DNA from: CAVQHY01 sp963712465
Lineage (GTDB): Bacteria; Actinomycetota; Thermoleophilia; Gaiellales; Gaiellaceae
Length of the DNA: 64,000 nucleotides
Direction of reading: 5' to 3'
Assembly: GCA_963712465.1 (NCBI GenBank)
Contig: CAVQHY010000010.1
Span: 1-64,000 of the forward strand
This document shows, one piece after another, positions 52,263 through 60,637 of the stretch (positions are counted from its first letter, which is position 1; each line of letters starts with the position of its first letter). The notes below the pieces were generated by a model that worked only from the letters and a program-made list of their open reading frames with translations, searched no databases and was not told the origin of the DNA. The translations under genes were made by a program, and so were the position numbers.

Positions 52263-52415
52263 ACATCGTTGAGCCGAATCGGTAGAGCGGGCACCGAGTA
52301 GGATCGCGTCTCGTTCGGCCGTTTCGAGCGCGTTCGTCAGCAACGCGTTTACAGCTCGTCGCATTCGGTTCGATAGTCTCGAAAGAAGAGATGCCGGCTC
52401 TCGGGACTTCCTGAA

Positions 52416-53178
52416 GTGGGCGTCCAGCGAAGGAAGAAACGGGAACCGCTGGAGGCGCCCGAGCTTCTCATTTCGCTCGCCGCCGCGGAAGAGCCTTCCG
52501 TCAAGCTCGAAGGATTTCTGTCCCGTTTGTCCAACGTGGGGGCGGTCAGCAACTGGCTCCTCGGCCCGCCCGATTCTCCTGTACTCGAGGAGGGCGAGCG
52601 GCCCGAGACGATCTTCGCGGTCGGGTACGGCGTCAAGACCTACGATTCCATCGAGTGGGAGGGTTCGACGCCGATTGCCGACGCACTTGAGTCCGTCGCA
52701 TCTGAACTTGAGCGATTCGATCCCATTCACCGCCTGCGGCTCGCAGCGATCGACATGGACCTAGTTGTCGACGCTGCAAACGCGCTCATCCTCGCGCGTG
52801 ACGGGGGCCCTGCGCGGTTCTACGAGCGGACGCTTGAGACGGGGATGGTGGTCACGTACGCACGCGCGTTTACTGGTGAGGCGCGACTAGGCGATCGGTG
52901 GATCCCGATAGGGCAAAGGACGCGAGCTGCACTACGAACTTGTCAACCTAAGAAACGAGTACTACGCGCACGCTACCCACTCGGGGCCTCGAACACTCAG
53001 CGACTCAGCGGCGATCCTGGGTGTTCATTCGGGGCGCCCGCGATTGTCTGAGGGATGGAATCAGATGAGCGTCGAGAACGTGCGCACGGTGCGAGAGCTC
53101 GCGGAGCGACAGTGCGAACTGCTGACTCGCGAGGCCGCCCGGCTCGACCTGGAGTTCTTCGGGCCGACCGACGAGTAA
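52416..53178 (+). CDS. hypothetical accessory protein, apparent frameshift; possible HEPN-like motif
   Basis: The opening frame gives a natural-looking product up to RLGDRWIPIG near 52910. From about 52909-52916 the +1 frame takes over and reads GRELHYELVNLRNEYYAHAT and on to ECELLTREAARLDLEFF-like sequence, ending at TAA 53176-53178. Without the shift the protein would be about 253 aa. RNEYYAH fits the RX4-6H pattern of HEPN ribonuclease/toxin domains, but this is only a motif match. Base composition is somewhat less GC-rich than the core. It lies between dif-like copies 1 and 2. I do not recognise the family. Confidence 0.55.
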
Positions 53179-53622
53179 ACCCCGGTCCGAATCAAGAGCA
53201 CCCGTTCTCACGACCGCCACGTCGGGCCGCGGTAGGGCGCGTGCAACGGCCGTCGTCGTGCGAGTGGCTGCCGTCGAAGCCGAGCGCCCAGGGGTTCGCT
53301 CTCGACCAGCTGACCGGGGACAGCGAGCGACGCCCACAACGCCGGGGAGACGGCCTGCAGCGTTCCGCCGCACGGCAGAACGTGACCGTCGATCTCTACC
53401 AGCGGCACGCGGTCGAGCAAGTGGAACGCGACGTCGCGAACGTGCTCGCAGCACCGATCGACGAGCGCGCGTTAGCAGACGGTTAGCAGGAGACGCCCTC
53501 ACGGATACGGGACCCGCCCCGCAAATGGGTTCTCACCTCCCACGCACGATAACCTGCGAAGTAGTGCGCGCCGCGACGGTTTGACGTCCGGCCTTCGTCG
53601 TTTACGACCGCGGCGGTCCGCG
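53179..53622. other. 444-base region without a supported gene, containing dif-like copy 2
   Basis: A minus-strand frame at 53208-53420 (70 aa, VPLVEIDGHVLPCGGTLQAV) reads fairly naturally but has no good start signal, and competing frames exist on the plus strand. I leave it unannotated. The dif-like site is at 53542-53569. Confidence 0.5.
53542..53569 (+). other. dif-like hybrid attachment site, copy 2
   Basis: ACGCACGATAACCTGCG (53542-53558) is identical to the left arm plus core of the dif site at 63221-63237. The right arm AAGTAGTGCGC differs. This would be the left junction of the 9.7-kb segment that ends at 63221. Confidence 0.65.
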
Positions 53623-53838
53623 CTAGTCGAGCCGGGGAAGAACCGAATCGAGGATCACGATGAGGGTTGCGATCGCTTTGTCGTGCAGCTCCTTGTCACC
53701 GGCGTCGAATGCGACCTCCAGCATCGCCGTCGTACGCAGCCACTGCTTCTCGATCTCAGCCCGGGATGTCGCATCCCCCGGACTTGGCGGTGTCCAGTCC
53801 TCAAAGTTCTCAGGCTCGTCGTCGTCCGACGGCATCAT
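53623..53838 (-). CDS. small acidic hypothetical protein
   Basis: A 71-aa protein from ATG 53838, preceded by GGAGGG eight bases upstream. The N-terminal half is acidic and Pro-rich (DDDEPENFEDWTPPSPGD); the C-terminal half is helical (EIEKQWLRTTAMLEVAFDAG, IATLIVILDSVLPRLD). Unrecognised. It is the first gene inside the element after dif-like copy 2. Confidence 0.6.
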   Translation of the reverse strand: MMPSDDDEPENFEDWTPPSPGDATSRAEIEKQWLRTTAMLEVAFDAGDKELHDKAIATLIVILDSVLPRLD

Positions 53839-54060
53839 GGGATCAGCCCTCCTTCGCCGGGAAGGCACGAGTCTACGGCGAAGTGCCGGTGGAGACTCTG
53901 ACGGCTTTCCGAAACTCCGCACCCATTGTGGTCTCGCACGCTTCAATATGGCGATGGCCCGCGCAGACGCGGGCGACCCCGGTTGGCAGGACGCCCTCCA
54001 TGACTCTGACCGCGACGCGGAAATCGAGGCGTGGGTGGCAGCGCAGGTCGAAGGACCGCC

Positions 54061-54531
54061 CTAGCGCGGCGCCCGGGTCTCGGGGCCGGCAGATCCCGAA
54101 GGCTCCTCGAGCAAACGCCTGAGGCCCGACCAGACCGCCTGCTCTTGTCGCCTGCCCACCTGGACGATCAGCGGGCGGAGCACCCTCAGGAGTCCGCGCG
54201 GTTCCAGGTTCCACTGCCACCGCATCCGCGTGCCCTCAGGAACGGGCTCGAACGTGAGCCCGCCCCGGATTTCCATCGGTGACAGGTGCGCCGTCAAGGC
54301 CAGGCGGCGCGGGCGCTCGTACTCGGTGAACTCGACCGTCATCTCGACCGGTCGCCGTTTCCCTTTCATCTCCGCACGAAAACGGGTGCCGGCCCCGATC
54401 GGACCGACCGTGAGCTTCTCCGCGTGCAGCATGCGCGGGTTGTAGCGTGGCTCGTTGCGCTCGTCGGCGACGAAGTCGAACACCTCCTCTACCGGACGAC
54501 GTATCACGATCTCGCCTTCTATCTGCGCCAT
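54061..54531 (-). CDS. SRPBCC (START/polyketide-cyclase-like) protein
   Basis: A 156-aa protein with the SRPBCC pattern: N-terminal IEGEIVIRRPVEEVFDFVAD, EPRYNPRMLHAEKL, GTRFRAEMKGKRRPVEMTV, FEPVPEGTRMRWQWNLEPRG, and a C-terminal helix. Such proteins bind hydrophobic ligands or remodel lipids; none of the usual COXG/CoxG or polyketide-cyclase genes is adjacent. ATG 54531 follows GGAGG immediately. Confidence 0.8.
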   Translation of the reverse strand: MAQIEGEIVIRRPVEEVFDFVADERNEPRYNPRMLHAEKLTVGPIGAGTRFRAEMKGKRRPVEMTVEFTEYERPRRLALTAHLSPMEIRGGLTFEPVPEGTRMRWQWNLEPRGLLRVLRPLIVQVGRRQEQAVWSGLRRLLEEPSGSAGPETRAPR

Positions 54532-54717
54532 CCTCCAACCCTCTCCCGACACGGCGCGAGATGACGTCCGGCCGGCAACCGCATCCCCCCGCGTCGAGCG
54601 AGCCGCATCAGGGGAGACCACGGAACGTAACGCTCAGAGACGCTCGGGTGGTCCGTGGCCCAGAGATCTGGTATGGGCCGGTGTTGCGGATGTCACGCGA
54701 ACGATACGACCGCGTGC

Positions 54718-55401
54718 CTATCCGGGCGTACGGCCGTTGACGGTGCTGACCTTGAGATGGGCGTCGAAGAACGCGAGAACTCGACGCCAGGAGTCGGCTG
54801 CTGCGTCGGCGTTGTAGTTACGTACCGTGTCGTTGAAGAAAGAGTGCTTCGTGCCTGCATACACCCTGAGGTCGTGAGGAGTCCCCGCGGCGCTCAGTTC
54901 GGCTTCGAGGATCGACACTGCTTTGGTGGTGAAGTCCTTGTCGGGCCACGATCCGACCACGGGGCAGAGGCGACGGATCGCCGCTCGCGGCCTCGGCGCT
55001 GATCCGTAGTAGGGCGCGATCGCCCGAAGGCGGTTCTCTGTACACGCCCAGGTGAGCGCGATCGAGCCGCCAAGGCAGAATCCGACGGCACCGATCCGGT
55101 TGGTGTCAACCTCTGGGCGTTCGGCCAGCCGCGCCAGCGCGGCTCGAAGGGCGGGGACGCCGAAGTGGTCGAGGTTGCCGGTCAGCGAGCCGGCGAACAT
55201 GCGGGCCATGCAGACGATGCGGTTCCGTTGGGCGAAAAGGTCGACGCCGAACGCCACATACCCCTGCTCAGCGAATCGGCAGCAGATGTCGCGGATGTTG
55301 TCGTTCAGCCCGTAAGCCTCGTGGATCACCACGAGACCGGGGTGAGGCCCCACCCCGTCAGGCAGGGCACAGAACGAATCGGCGAGCGACTCTGTCCTCA
55401 T
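54718..55401 (-). CDS. dienelactone hydrolase-family protein
   Basis: A 227-aa alpha/beta hydrolase. HPGLVVIHEAYGLNDNIRDI forms the oxyanion region; the nucleophile elbow is GFCLGGS (Cys), the acid is in GSWPDKDF and the base in YAGTKHSFFND (His), the Cys-Asp-His triad of DLH enzymes. Start ATG 55401; upstream in-frame sequence lacks another start until 55560. Substrate unknown; probably cargo of the mobile segment. Confidence 0.85.
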   Translation of the reverse strand: MRTESLADSFCALPDGVGPHPGLVVIHEAYGLNDNIRDICCRFAEQGYVAFGVDLFAQRNRIVCMARMFAGSLTGNLDHFGVPALRAALARLAERPEVDTNRIGAVGFCLGGSIALTWACTENRLRAIAPYYGSAPRPRAAIRRLCPVVGSWPDKDFTTKAVSILEAELSAAGTPHDLRVYAGTKHSFFNDTVRNYNADAAADSWRRVLAFFDAHLKVSTVNGRTPG

Positions 55402-55618
55402 GGTCTCATCGGTCTCGCCAACGAACCCGACGTCACGGTCAACAGCGCTGGCGATCTGCTCGAGCGCCCCAGCATCGTTCGGCTCGGTCGATGTCCCAGT
55501 TCGCGACCATCGCCTCGGCGTCCTCGCGGCCGGCGAACACGTCAATCGTGTCGCCGACAAGCGTGTCGCTGGGCGGGAGACGGGTGTCGACGGACCCCGT
55601 AGAAGCGCACGGCCGGCA

Positions 55619-55645
55619 GCCTAACGCCGCTCGCGTTCGTTGAGC
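55619..55645 (-). repeat. attC-like repeat, copy A
   Basis: GCCTAAC at 55619-55625 and GTTGAGC at 55639-55645 match the RYYYAAC/GTTRRRY boxes of integron attC sites, with AACGC/GCGTT able to pair inside. It ends five bases after (minus-strand sense) the stop of the 67-aa gene. At 27 bases it is much shorter than known attC sites. Confidence 0.4.
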
Positions 55646-55650
55646 GGACG

Positions 55651-55854
55651 CTAGCGGCTCTGCCGCCAGAACTGCCACCAATGCTTCGGGGGGAGAGTGC
55701 CGGCGGACGGCGCCGACGAAGGCTTCGGCTCCCCCCACTGCGGGATGCTCACCGTCGGCTCGATGATGTTCGCGGCCGCCGTGCGCTCCTCCCCTGCGAC
55801 CTCTTCGGGCTCGGGCCCCTCTTCGGGCGGCGGGTCGTCGGTCGGTGTAGGCAT
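55651..55854 (-). CDS. 67-aa Pro/Glu-rich small protein between two attC-like repeats
   Basis: Start ATG 55854 has a strong AGGAGGAGG seven bases upstream. The product is acidic and Pro-rich at the N-terminus (PPPEEGPEPEEVAGEE) and ends with an aromatic, basic HWWQFWRQSR, which may insert in a membrane or bind a partner. No known family. Flanked by near-identical repeats 280 bases apart, as in a gene cassette. Confidence 0.65.
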   Translation of the reverse strand: MPTPTDDPPPEEGPEPEEVAGEERTAAANIIEPTVSIPQWGEPKPSSAPSAGTLPPKHWWQFWRQSR

Positions 55855-55898
55855 GCGGGCCTCCTCCTGATCGGTGCTCTACCCGTGGATCGGCGCCA

Positions 55899-55926
55899 GC
55901 CTAACGCCCGCCGGCGTTCGTTGAGC
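55899..55926 (-). repeat. attC-like repeat, copy B
   Basis: Shares CAGCCTAACGCC and GCGTTCGTTGAGCG with copy A, exactly 280 bases away. The inner AACGCC/GGCGTT strands can pair around CGCC. Same box structure and same caveat on length. Confidence 0.4.
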
Positions 55927-56144
55927 GACCGCGAAGGGTGAGGCCGGGAGGCTTGGGTGGTATCGGGAAAACGCCGGCGGCCCGACGCCGTCCCTCGCAC
56001 GGCTCGGCGATCAGAAGCCTTCGCAGATCCATCACGAGGTCGTAAGCTGCCCTCGGGGGCCAAGGCCGCCGTGGTTTGCATCGGGCAATCCGAGTTCCGC
56101 TGTCGAGGGTGCCTAGCGGTGACGCCCGAGGATCGTTAGGGCTT

Positions 56145-56169
56145 GGCCCCCCACCTTTGAGTGGGGGCC
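56145..56169 (+). terminator. GC-rich stem-loop in the accessory region
   Basis: GGCCCCCCAC (56145-56154) pairs with GTGGGGGCC (56161-56169) with one bulged C. It lies downstream of the minus-strand fragment at 56323 and could terminate that transcript. Confidence 0.4.
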
Positions 56170-56322
56170 GGGAGGCAGGGTCGGAACCGCCCGCGGCCGG
56201 GCGGCGTTGCACGGTTCCGGGGGAGAGCACCTCCCGGCCCCGCGTTTGATTCTTCCCCTTGACGCCGAGCCGGCGTACTGGCCGAACGACCTGACTCGCC
56301 CCCCGATTCGCCCAGACCCCGG

Positions 56323-56583
56323 CTAGCCGCGGCCGTTACGTCGTTCCCGCCGGCCCTCTTTCGCGATCACAGCGCCGAGCGGGTCGCTCCCGGGGATAGC
56401 GCCGGAAACACCTGGGGCGACGGCGGGCAGGCCGCGCAACCTGGCACGGCCGCCGCCAGCGGTGCCACCTGACGGCGCCGCCTCTTCGCCCTGCTCCCGC
56501 TCGAGCTCGGCGATCAGCCGGGCGTTGCGGGCGAAGCAGTCGTCGTCGCGGACTGCGAGCCGCTCAGGCCGACGGGCTGCTCG
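56323..56583 (-). pseudogene. start-less ORF fragment downstream of the histidine kinase
   Basis: On the minus strand the frame reads ERLAVRDDDCFARNARLIAE, then an Ala/Gly-rich stretch and GSDPLGAVIAKEGRRERRNG before TAG at 56323-56325. Composition looks like a genuine small accessory or phage protein, but no ATG/GTG/TTG exists between the upstream in-frame stop (56587) and the coding-looking part. It overlaps the kinase stop. It may be a decayed gene or another frameshift casualty. Confidence 0.35.
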
Positions 56584-58255
56584 ACGTTAAGGGCGGGTCG
56601 GAGCTTGGGGCCGACGGCCTCAGGCGTATTGTGGCGCTGATGCGTGTTCCTTGTCCGGGTGTGGAGTCGATGTGGAAGGCTCCGCCGAGGAGCGCTGTGC
56701 GCTCGCGCATCCCGACTAGCCCGAACCGGGCGGTACCGGTCAATTCTGGGTCGAAGCCGCGGCCGTCGTCGGTGACGGTGAGGCTGATCACCTCGCCGTG
56801 GGAGCGCTCGAGCGTGATCTGGATCGTTCGCGCCTCTGCGTGTCTGACTGCGTTGGCGACTGCCTCCTGGGCGACGCGGTAGAGCATGGTCTCGATGTCT
56901 TCGGGAAGCCGCTCCGACAAACCGACCACGGTGAGGCCGATTGTTAGGTCGGAGCGTTTGTTGAGGTCATCGCGAACCCGTTCGAGCGCGGCAACGAGGC
57001 CGAAGTCGTCGAGCACCGCTGGGCGCAGGTCGATCGAGAGCTTGCGCACGCTCGCCAGCGCGTTCTTGACGAGCTCGCGCAAGGACCCGGCCGTTGCCGG
57101 CGCGGTCGCCTCGAGCGGCTTGAGCCCAAGCAGGATGGCGGTCAGGGCCTGGCCGGTCTCGTCGTGCAGCTCCCGCGCTAACCGTTTCCGCTCGAGTTCC
57201 TGCGCCTCAAGGATACGCAGCACGGTGTGGCGCTCCACCCGTTGGGAAAGGTCGAGCGCGATCGCGGCGCGGTCAGCGAGCTCCTGCACGAGCCGGTAGT
57301 CAGCTTCCGAGAAGCGAGGATCGGCGCCAGTGTGATCGTTGACCGCGATCGCGCCGATCGGCTCGCTGCCGGCAAGCAGCGGCACGAAGATCGCCGCCCG
57401 GGTGCCCAACGCATGCGCCAGCGAGCGATCGGCTTCCGGGTCGTCGAGCATCGAGTCGAGCCGCTCGCCTCGTCTGCGTTGCATCACCGCTGCGCTCTTT
57501 GAATGAGCTGGGTCGAGGCGACGGCCGACCACGTCTGCCGCGCCCTCTCCGGCTGCGGCGGTGATCTCCAGCGAACCGTCCGGGACTCGCAGGGCGACGT
57601 AAACGAAGCGGGCGTCGACAAGCTCGCGGATCCGTTCGGCCACCAGCCCCATAAGCACGACCGGCTCGTACGCGTCGGCCAGCGCCTTGCTCACCTCGCC
57701 CAGTGCCTCAAGCTGGTGCGACCACCGAATCGAGGCCTCGTACAGACGGGCGTTTTCGATCGCAACGGCGGCTTGGGCAGCAAGTAACTCGACCAACCGT
57801 TCATCCTCATCAGTGAAGCTCTCGCCGTTGGCCTTCTCGGTCAAGTAGAGGTTCCCGAAGGAGACCCCGCGCAAGAAAATCGGCACGCCCAGGAAGGTGG
57901 TCATCGGCGGGTGACCGGGCGGGAAACCGACCGAGCGAGGATCGCGATGCAAATCATCAAGTCGCAACGGCCGCGCATCATGGATCAGCGCACCGAGGAT
58001 TCCTCGGCCACGGGGAAGCTCACCGATCGTCTGCTGCGTCTCCGCATCGACGCCGCTGGTAATGAATCGTTCCAAGTCCGAGCCGCGCGGATCGATAACA
58101 CCCAACGCCGCATAGCGCGCCTCGGTAAGACCGGCCGCGCTTTCAACGATCTGTTGCAACAGATCGTCCAGCGACACCGCCGCGCCCAAGGCCATGCCCG
58201 CGTCGATTACACGACGCAAACGCTCCGCGTACGACCGGGCCGACGCCTCCGGCAT
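56564..58255 (-). CDS. GAF-domain sensor histidine kinase (NarL/DegS type)
   Basis: From ATG 58255, 563 aa. Two GAF domains (about residues 20-175 and 195-345; the first ends FTDEDERLVELLAAQAAVAI, the second FSEADYRLVQELADRAAIAL), then HisKA_3 with RELHDETGQALTAILLGLKP (His about 364), and HATPase_c with VAQEAVANAVRHAEA and VTDDGRGFDPELTG. The upstream frame to 58489 reads antisense to the receiver gene and is not used. It is cytoplasmic; GAF domains may bind small ligands or haem. It is divergent from a lone receiver, its probable partner. Confidence 0.87.
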   Translation of the reverse strand: MPEASARSYAERLRRVIDAGMALGAAVSLDDLLQQIVESAAGLTEARYAALGVIDPRGSDLERFITSGVDAETQQTIGELPRGRGILGALIHDARPLRLDDLHRDPRSVGFPPGHPPMTTFLGVPIFLRGVSFGNLYLTEKANGESFTDEDERLVELLAAQAAVAIENARLYEASIRWSHQLEALGEVSKALADAYEPVVLMGLVAERIRELVDARFVYVALRVPDGSLEITAAAGEGAADVVGRRLDPAHSKSAAVMQRRRGERLDSMLDDPEADRSLAHALGTRAAIFVPLLAGSEPIGAIAVNDHTGADPRFSEADYRLVQELADRAAIALDLSQRVERHTVLRILEAQELERKRLARELHDETGQALTAILLGLKPLEATAPATAGSLRELVKNALASVRKLSIDLRPAVLDDFGLVAALERVRDDLNKRSDLTIGLTVVGLSERLPEDIETMLYRVAQEAVANAVRHAEARTIQITLERSHGEVISLTVTDDGRGFDPELTGTARFGLVGMRERTALLGGAFHIDSTPGQGTRISATIRLRPSAPSSDPPLTSSSPSA

Positions 58256-58360
58256 CACCTCATCCGCGCTCGTCACGACCAGTACAAAACCGAAGCCACG
58301 GATCCGTCGAGGCGCGGATGCGCAACCCAGACGAGCGGAGCAGGCTTTCTCACAGCGCGC

Positions 58361-58774
58361 ATGCCAAACACAGGAGTCCTCATAATCGACGACCACGCCC
58401 TCGTTCGCAATGTCCTGCGCCAGCTTCTCGAACAGGCGCAGTTCGACATCGTCGGTGATGCAGTCGATCTCCTCGATGGACTCCGCCAAGCGCAGCGCTC
58501 GCAGCCCGACATCATCATCCTCGACGGTATCCTCCCTGGAGCCACAAGCGGGTTACAAGCGCTCGCGCAGCTCTCCCTCGCCGTCCCGCAGGCCCGCCTA
58601 ATCTACCTCGGCGCAGACGACGGCCAATACTACGTCGACGCCGCTCGCCAAGCAGGCGCGGACGCCTACGTCTTCAAGGACGAAGCCGACACGAAAATCG
58701 TTGGAACCGTACGAGCGCTCGCCAGAGGCACACGACGACCCCTATCCGCCTTGCCCGCGGCCTATCGAACATGA
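58361..58774 (+). CDS. stand-alone response-regulator receiver
   Basis: A 137-aa CheY-like protein with acidic pair D10-D11, phosphoacceptor D55 (IIILDGILPG) and K106 (YVFKDEAD). The usual Thr/Ser is Gly84 (IYLGADD), which may change signalling. There is no output domain; the product ends soon after the receiver, so either it acts by protein contact or an HTH was lost. Divergent from the kinase at 56564. Confidence 0.8.
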   Translation: MPNTGVLIIDDHALVRNVLRQLLEQAQFDIVGDAVDLLDGLRQAQRSQPDIIILDGILPGATSGLQALAQLSLAVPQARLIYLGADDGQYYVDAARQAGADAYVFKDEADTKIVGTVRALARGTRRPLSALPAAYRT

Positions 58775-58834
58775 ACCGATCCGGGAGAGCAGCCCGCCGG
58801 CACGGCCCGGGCTAGCCCAGTTCTCGCTAACTGG

Positions 58835-59065
58835 GTGGGCTCGATGACGCCGGTTGAGACGCGTCCGAGATGCGACCAGCGATCCGCGGAGTTCGGCGAT
58901 GTCGAGCTTGGTGAGGCGTTAGGGGCCACGGCCACCACAGTCGTCCTCGTCCCCGCCATACCAGTCAACCATCGCCGCGTCTACCTCGGCAGCGGGTTCG
59001 GCCGCCAGCCGAAGGCGATCACCAAGGTCGTCGGCACAGGCCTCACGACCCCGAGCTTCGCCTAG
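58835..59065 (+). CDS. small hypothetical protein coupled to HNH gene
   Basis: GTG 58835 or ATG 58844 gives 73-76 aa. The product (VELGEALGATATTVVLVPAI, then RRVYLGSGFGRQPKAITKVV) has no known motif. Its TAG shares one base with the HNH GTG (TAGTG), supporting coupling. The region upstream holds an imperfect hairpin. Confidence 0.4.
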   Translation: MGSMTPVETRPRCDQRSAEFGDVELGEALGATATTVVLVPAIPVNHRRVYLGSGFGRQPKAITKVVGTGLTTPSFA

Positions 59066-59346
59066 TGCCGATCATCCGCCCCACCAAGTCGAAGCATGAG
59101 GCGAACGCCCTCCGCCTCGCCCGGCGACGCGCACACAAACGCAACACGGCCGCGTGGAAACGACTCGCCGCCGTCGTCAAAGCCCGCGACGGCTGCTGCC
59201 TCGACTGCGGAACCACCCACGACCTCACCGTCCACCTCCACCCCGACCTCGCCGGACAGCACGACCTCGCGACGCCTGACGATTGCTTGACCCTTTGCCG
59301 CTCCTGCCACGGAGCTCGAGAGGGTGGACGGGTCCGACTAGGCTAA
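59065..59346 (+). CDS. HNH endonuclease
   Basis: A 93-aa protein. A basic helix (KHEANALRLARRRAHKRNTA) precedes the HNH core: ARDGCCLDCGTTHDLTVHLH, then DDCLTLCRSCHGAREGG. Two CxxC pairs would hold a structural zinc and the His residues the catalytic metal; the middle Asn position is Asp. Such small HNH proteins are common in phages, next to terminases, or as homing nucleases. Located inside the putative integrated element. Confidence 0.8.
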   Translation: MPIIRPTKSKHEANALRLARRRAHKRNTAAWKRLAAVVKARDGCCLDCGTTHDLTVHLHPDLAGQHDLATPDDCLTLCRSCHGAREGGRVRLG

Positions 59347-59376
59347 GTGGATGGCGAGAGATCCCATCCTTCAGCG

Positions 59377-59607
59377 ATGGCAAATCAACGCGACAAGGCA
59401 ACCGAGGTCACGAGCGTTGTCCGACGGCTCATCGTCATCTCCTGCGTTCTCTTACTGCCAGCGATTCCGCTTCTCTGGTACGACCAAGGCGCATGGACAG
59501 CGGTCGCCGTCGCAGCCTCGCTCGCCGTCGTTGTTGCCACCGTTCTAGGAAAGTCAAACCGCAGGAAACGGGTGAAGCGGCGCCGCACCGACGGCGGCCA
59601 GACATGA
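59377..59607 (+). CDS. small two-helix membrane protein
   Basis: A 76-aa protein from ATG 59377: hydrophobic segments at about residues 17-33 and 38-56, then a strongly basic tail (GKSNRRKRVKRRR). Unknown function; resembles small accessory membrane proteins of mobile elements. GTG 59347 is an alternative start. Confidence 0.55.
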   Translation: MANQRDKATEVTSVVRRLIVISCVLLLPAIPLLWYDQGAWTAVAVAASLAVVVATVLGKSNRRKRVKRRRTDGGQT

Positions 59608-60064
59608 ACCTCGAAGCCGAACGAACGTCTGCACCTGCCGGTTTGGGGGGGCTATACGACGCGCACGGCCGAGACGAGTCCCCCGATCCCCCTTTCCGCG
59701 GGTGTTAGAAAAAGTCTCTAAACCATCGCACTGGCGGGGGGTGGGTTCGCTGATGCCCCTGACCGAGCAGCCCTGACCAGCTATTCGCGAGAAGAACTCC
59801 GGGGTGGCTGTGTCGCCTGTGCTGAAGACAGACGACCTCCCGGCGGGCTGAGCCACTTCTCTTAAGCACGGCCCATGCGCGGCCCGGCCGCCGACCGATC
59901 TGTGGCGTAACATGCTTCCAAGCATCGCTGATGAGGGTGGTGCATTAGTGGCTGGCGGCGGCTCCCCTCGGGGAGCTTCCGCGTTTAGAGGGCCCGTCGT
60001 CCGACCTGCTCCGTAGATTGACGCATAGCCACGTAATGCCTGAATTGATCCTTCTCATCGACCG
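59608..60064. other. 457-base intergenic region with a terminator-like hairpin
   Basis: No convincing gene. GCTCCC (59961-59966) pairs with GGGAGC (59971-59976) around CTCG, with a few extra pairs outside. An AT-richer patch with TTAGA and TCTAA near 59706-59722 may be a promoter or origin feature; this is speculative. Confidence 0.5.
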
Positions 60065-60602
60065 ATGCGTCGCACGTCTCCTGACGTAGGCGCCGCGGCG
60101 GCCCAGACCGACTCGCGCTCCAGGTGGCGGGCGGCGACCCGGTACGCGATCCGCGCCGCTTCGAAGCTGGGATTCCAAGGCGCGCAGTTGCGTGCCGAGG
60201 CTCGGCTGATTCGGGCCGAGGCTCTCGGCGGGCCCGCTTACGATTGGGAGGCCGCGAAGCGGCGTGCCCATGACGCCGAGAGCGCCCGGCAGCTGGTCGC
60301 GGCCGGTGTGGCGCCGGAGGTTGTCGCCCGCGTCCGGTCGCACTACAGGCCGGTCGAGTGGACTTCGGCGGATCAGGAGCAACTCCAGCGTGACCGTCCG
60401 CCGCCGTTTGAGGCGCTCGAGTTGACCTACCGTGGCGATCGCCTGTATCGCGTGCGTTCGGGGCCGCTTCGACGCGGTGACTCGCGGGGTCGACCGCGGC
60501 GCGGTGGCAGCCGTGCCTGTCGTGGTCGGCGTCTCGTTCGTCGGGCGCGGGCGCGTTCTCCAGGCCGACGATCAGACGACGAATCTGATCATCATGATCT
60601 AG
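60065..60602 (+). CDS. hypothetical accessory protein, apparent frameshift
   Basis: The opening frame reads a helical product (LRAEARLIRAEALGGPAYDW, ARQLVAAGVAPEVVARVRSH) to LYRVRSG near 60460. A run of four G then shifts the sensible frame by +1 to RFDAVTRGVDRGAVAAVPVV and VLQADDQTTNLIIMI, ending TAG 60600-60602. The repaired length is about 178 aa. Family unknown. It precedes the zinc-finger and ATPase genes. Confidence 0.5.
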
Positions 60603-60637
60603 ACGCGCGGAGCGCTCGCCCGCCACAGGAGGCGGGC

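Larger units (their letters stand above)
52018..52415. other. 398-base region without a convincing gene: repeats and left-most dif-like site
   Basis: I see no credible gene. It holds three copies of TTTCTGTCCACCC (52058, 52112, 52250), a direct repeat of GGTATCGGC-GTCCCTCGGTT at 52071 and 52092, and the dif-like site at 52190-52217. It marks the change from core-like to accessory DNA. Confidence 0.7.
55855..56322. other. 468-base region without a supported gene
   Basis: It contains the attC-like copy B at 55899-55926 and a GC-rich hairpin at 56145-56169 (GGCCCCC and GTGGGGGCC strands, one bulge). No frame gives a natural-looking product. Confidence 0.6.

Noticed and set aside
52049..52285. 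78-aa plus-strand ORF across the TTTCTGTCCACCC repeats
   Set aside because: It is made up of the repeats and the dif-like site, lacks a ribosome-binding site, and gives an implausible product.
53208..53420. 70-aa minus-strand ORF near dif-like copy 2
   Set aside because: Partly natural sequence but no ribosome-binding site and competing plus-strand frames; left unannotated.
55439..55738. 99-aa minus-strand ORF (TIDVFAGREDAEAMVANWDI)
   Set aside because: Part of it reads naturally, but it overlaps attC-like copy A and the end of the 67-aa gene and has no start signal; at most a remnant.
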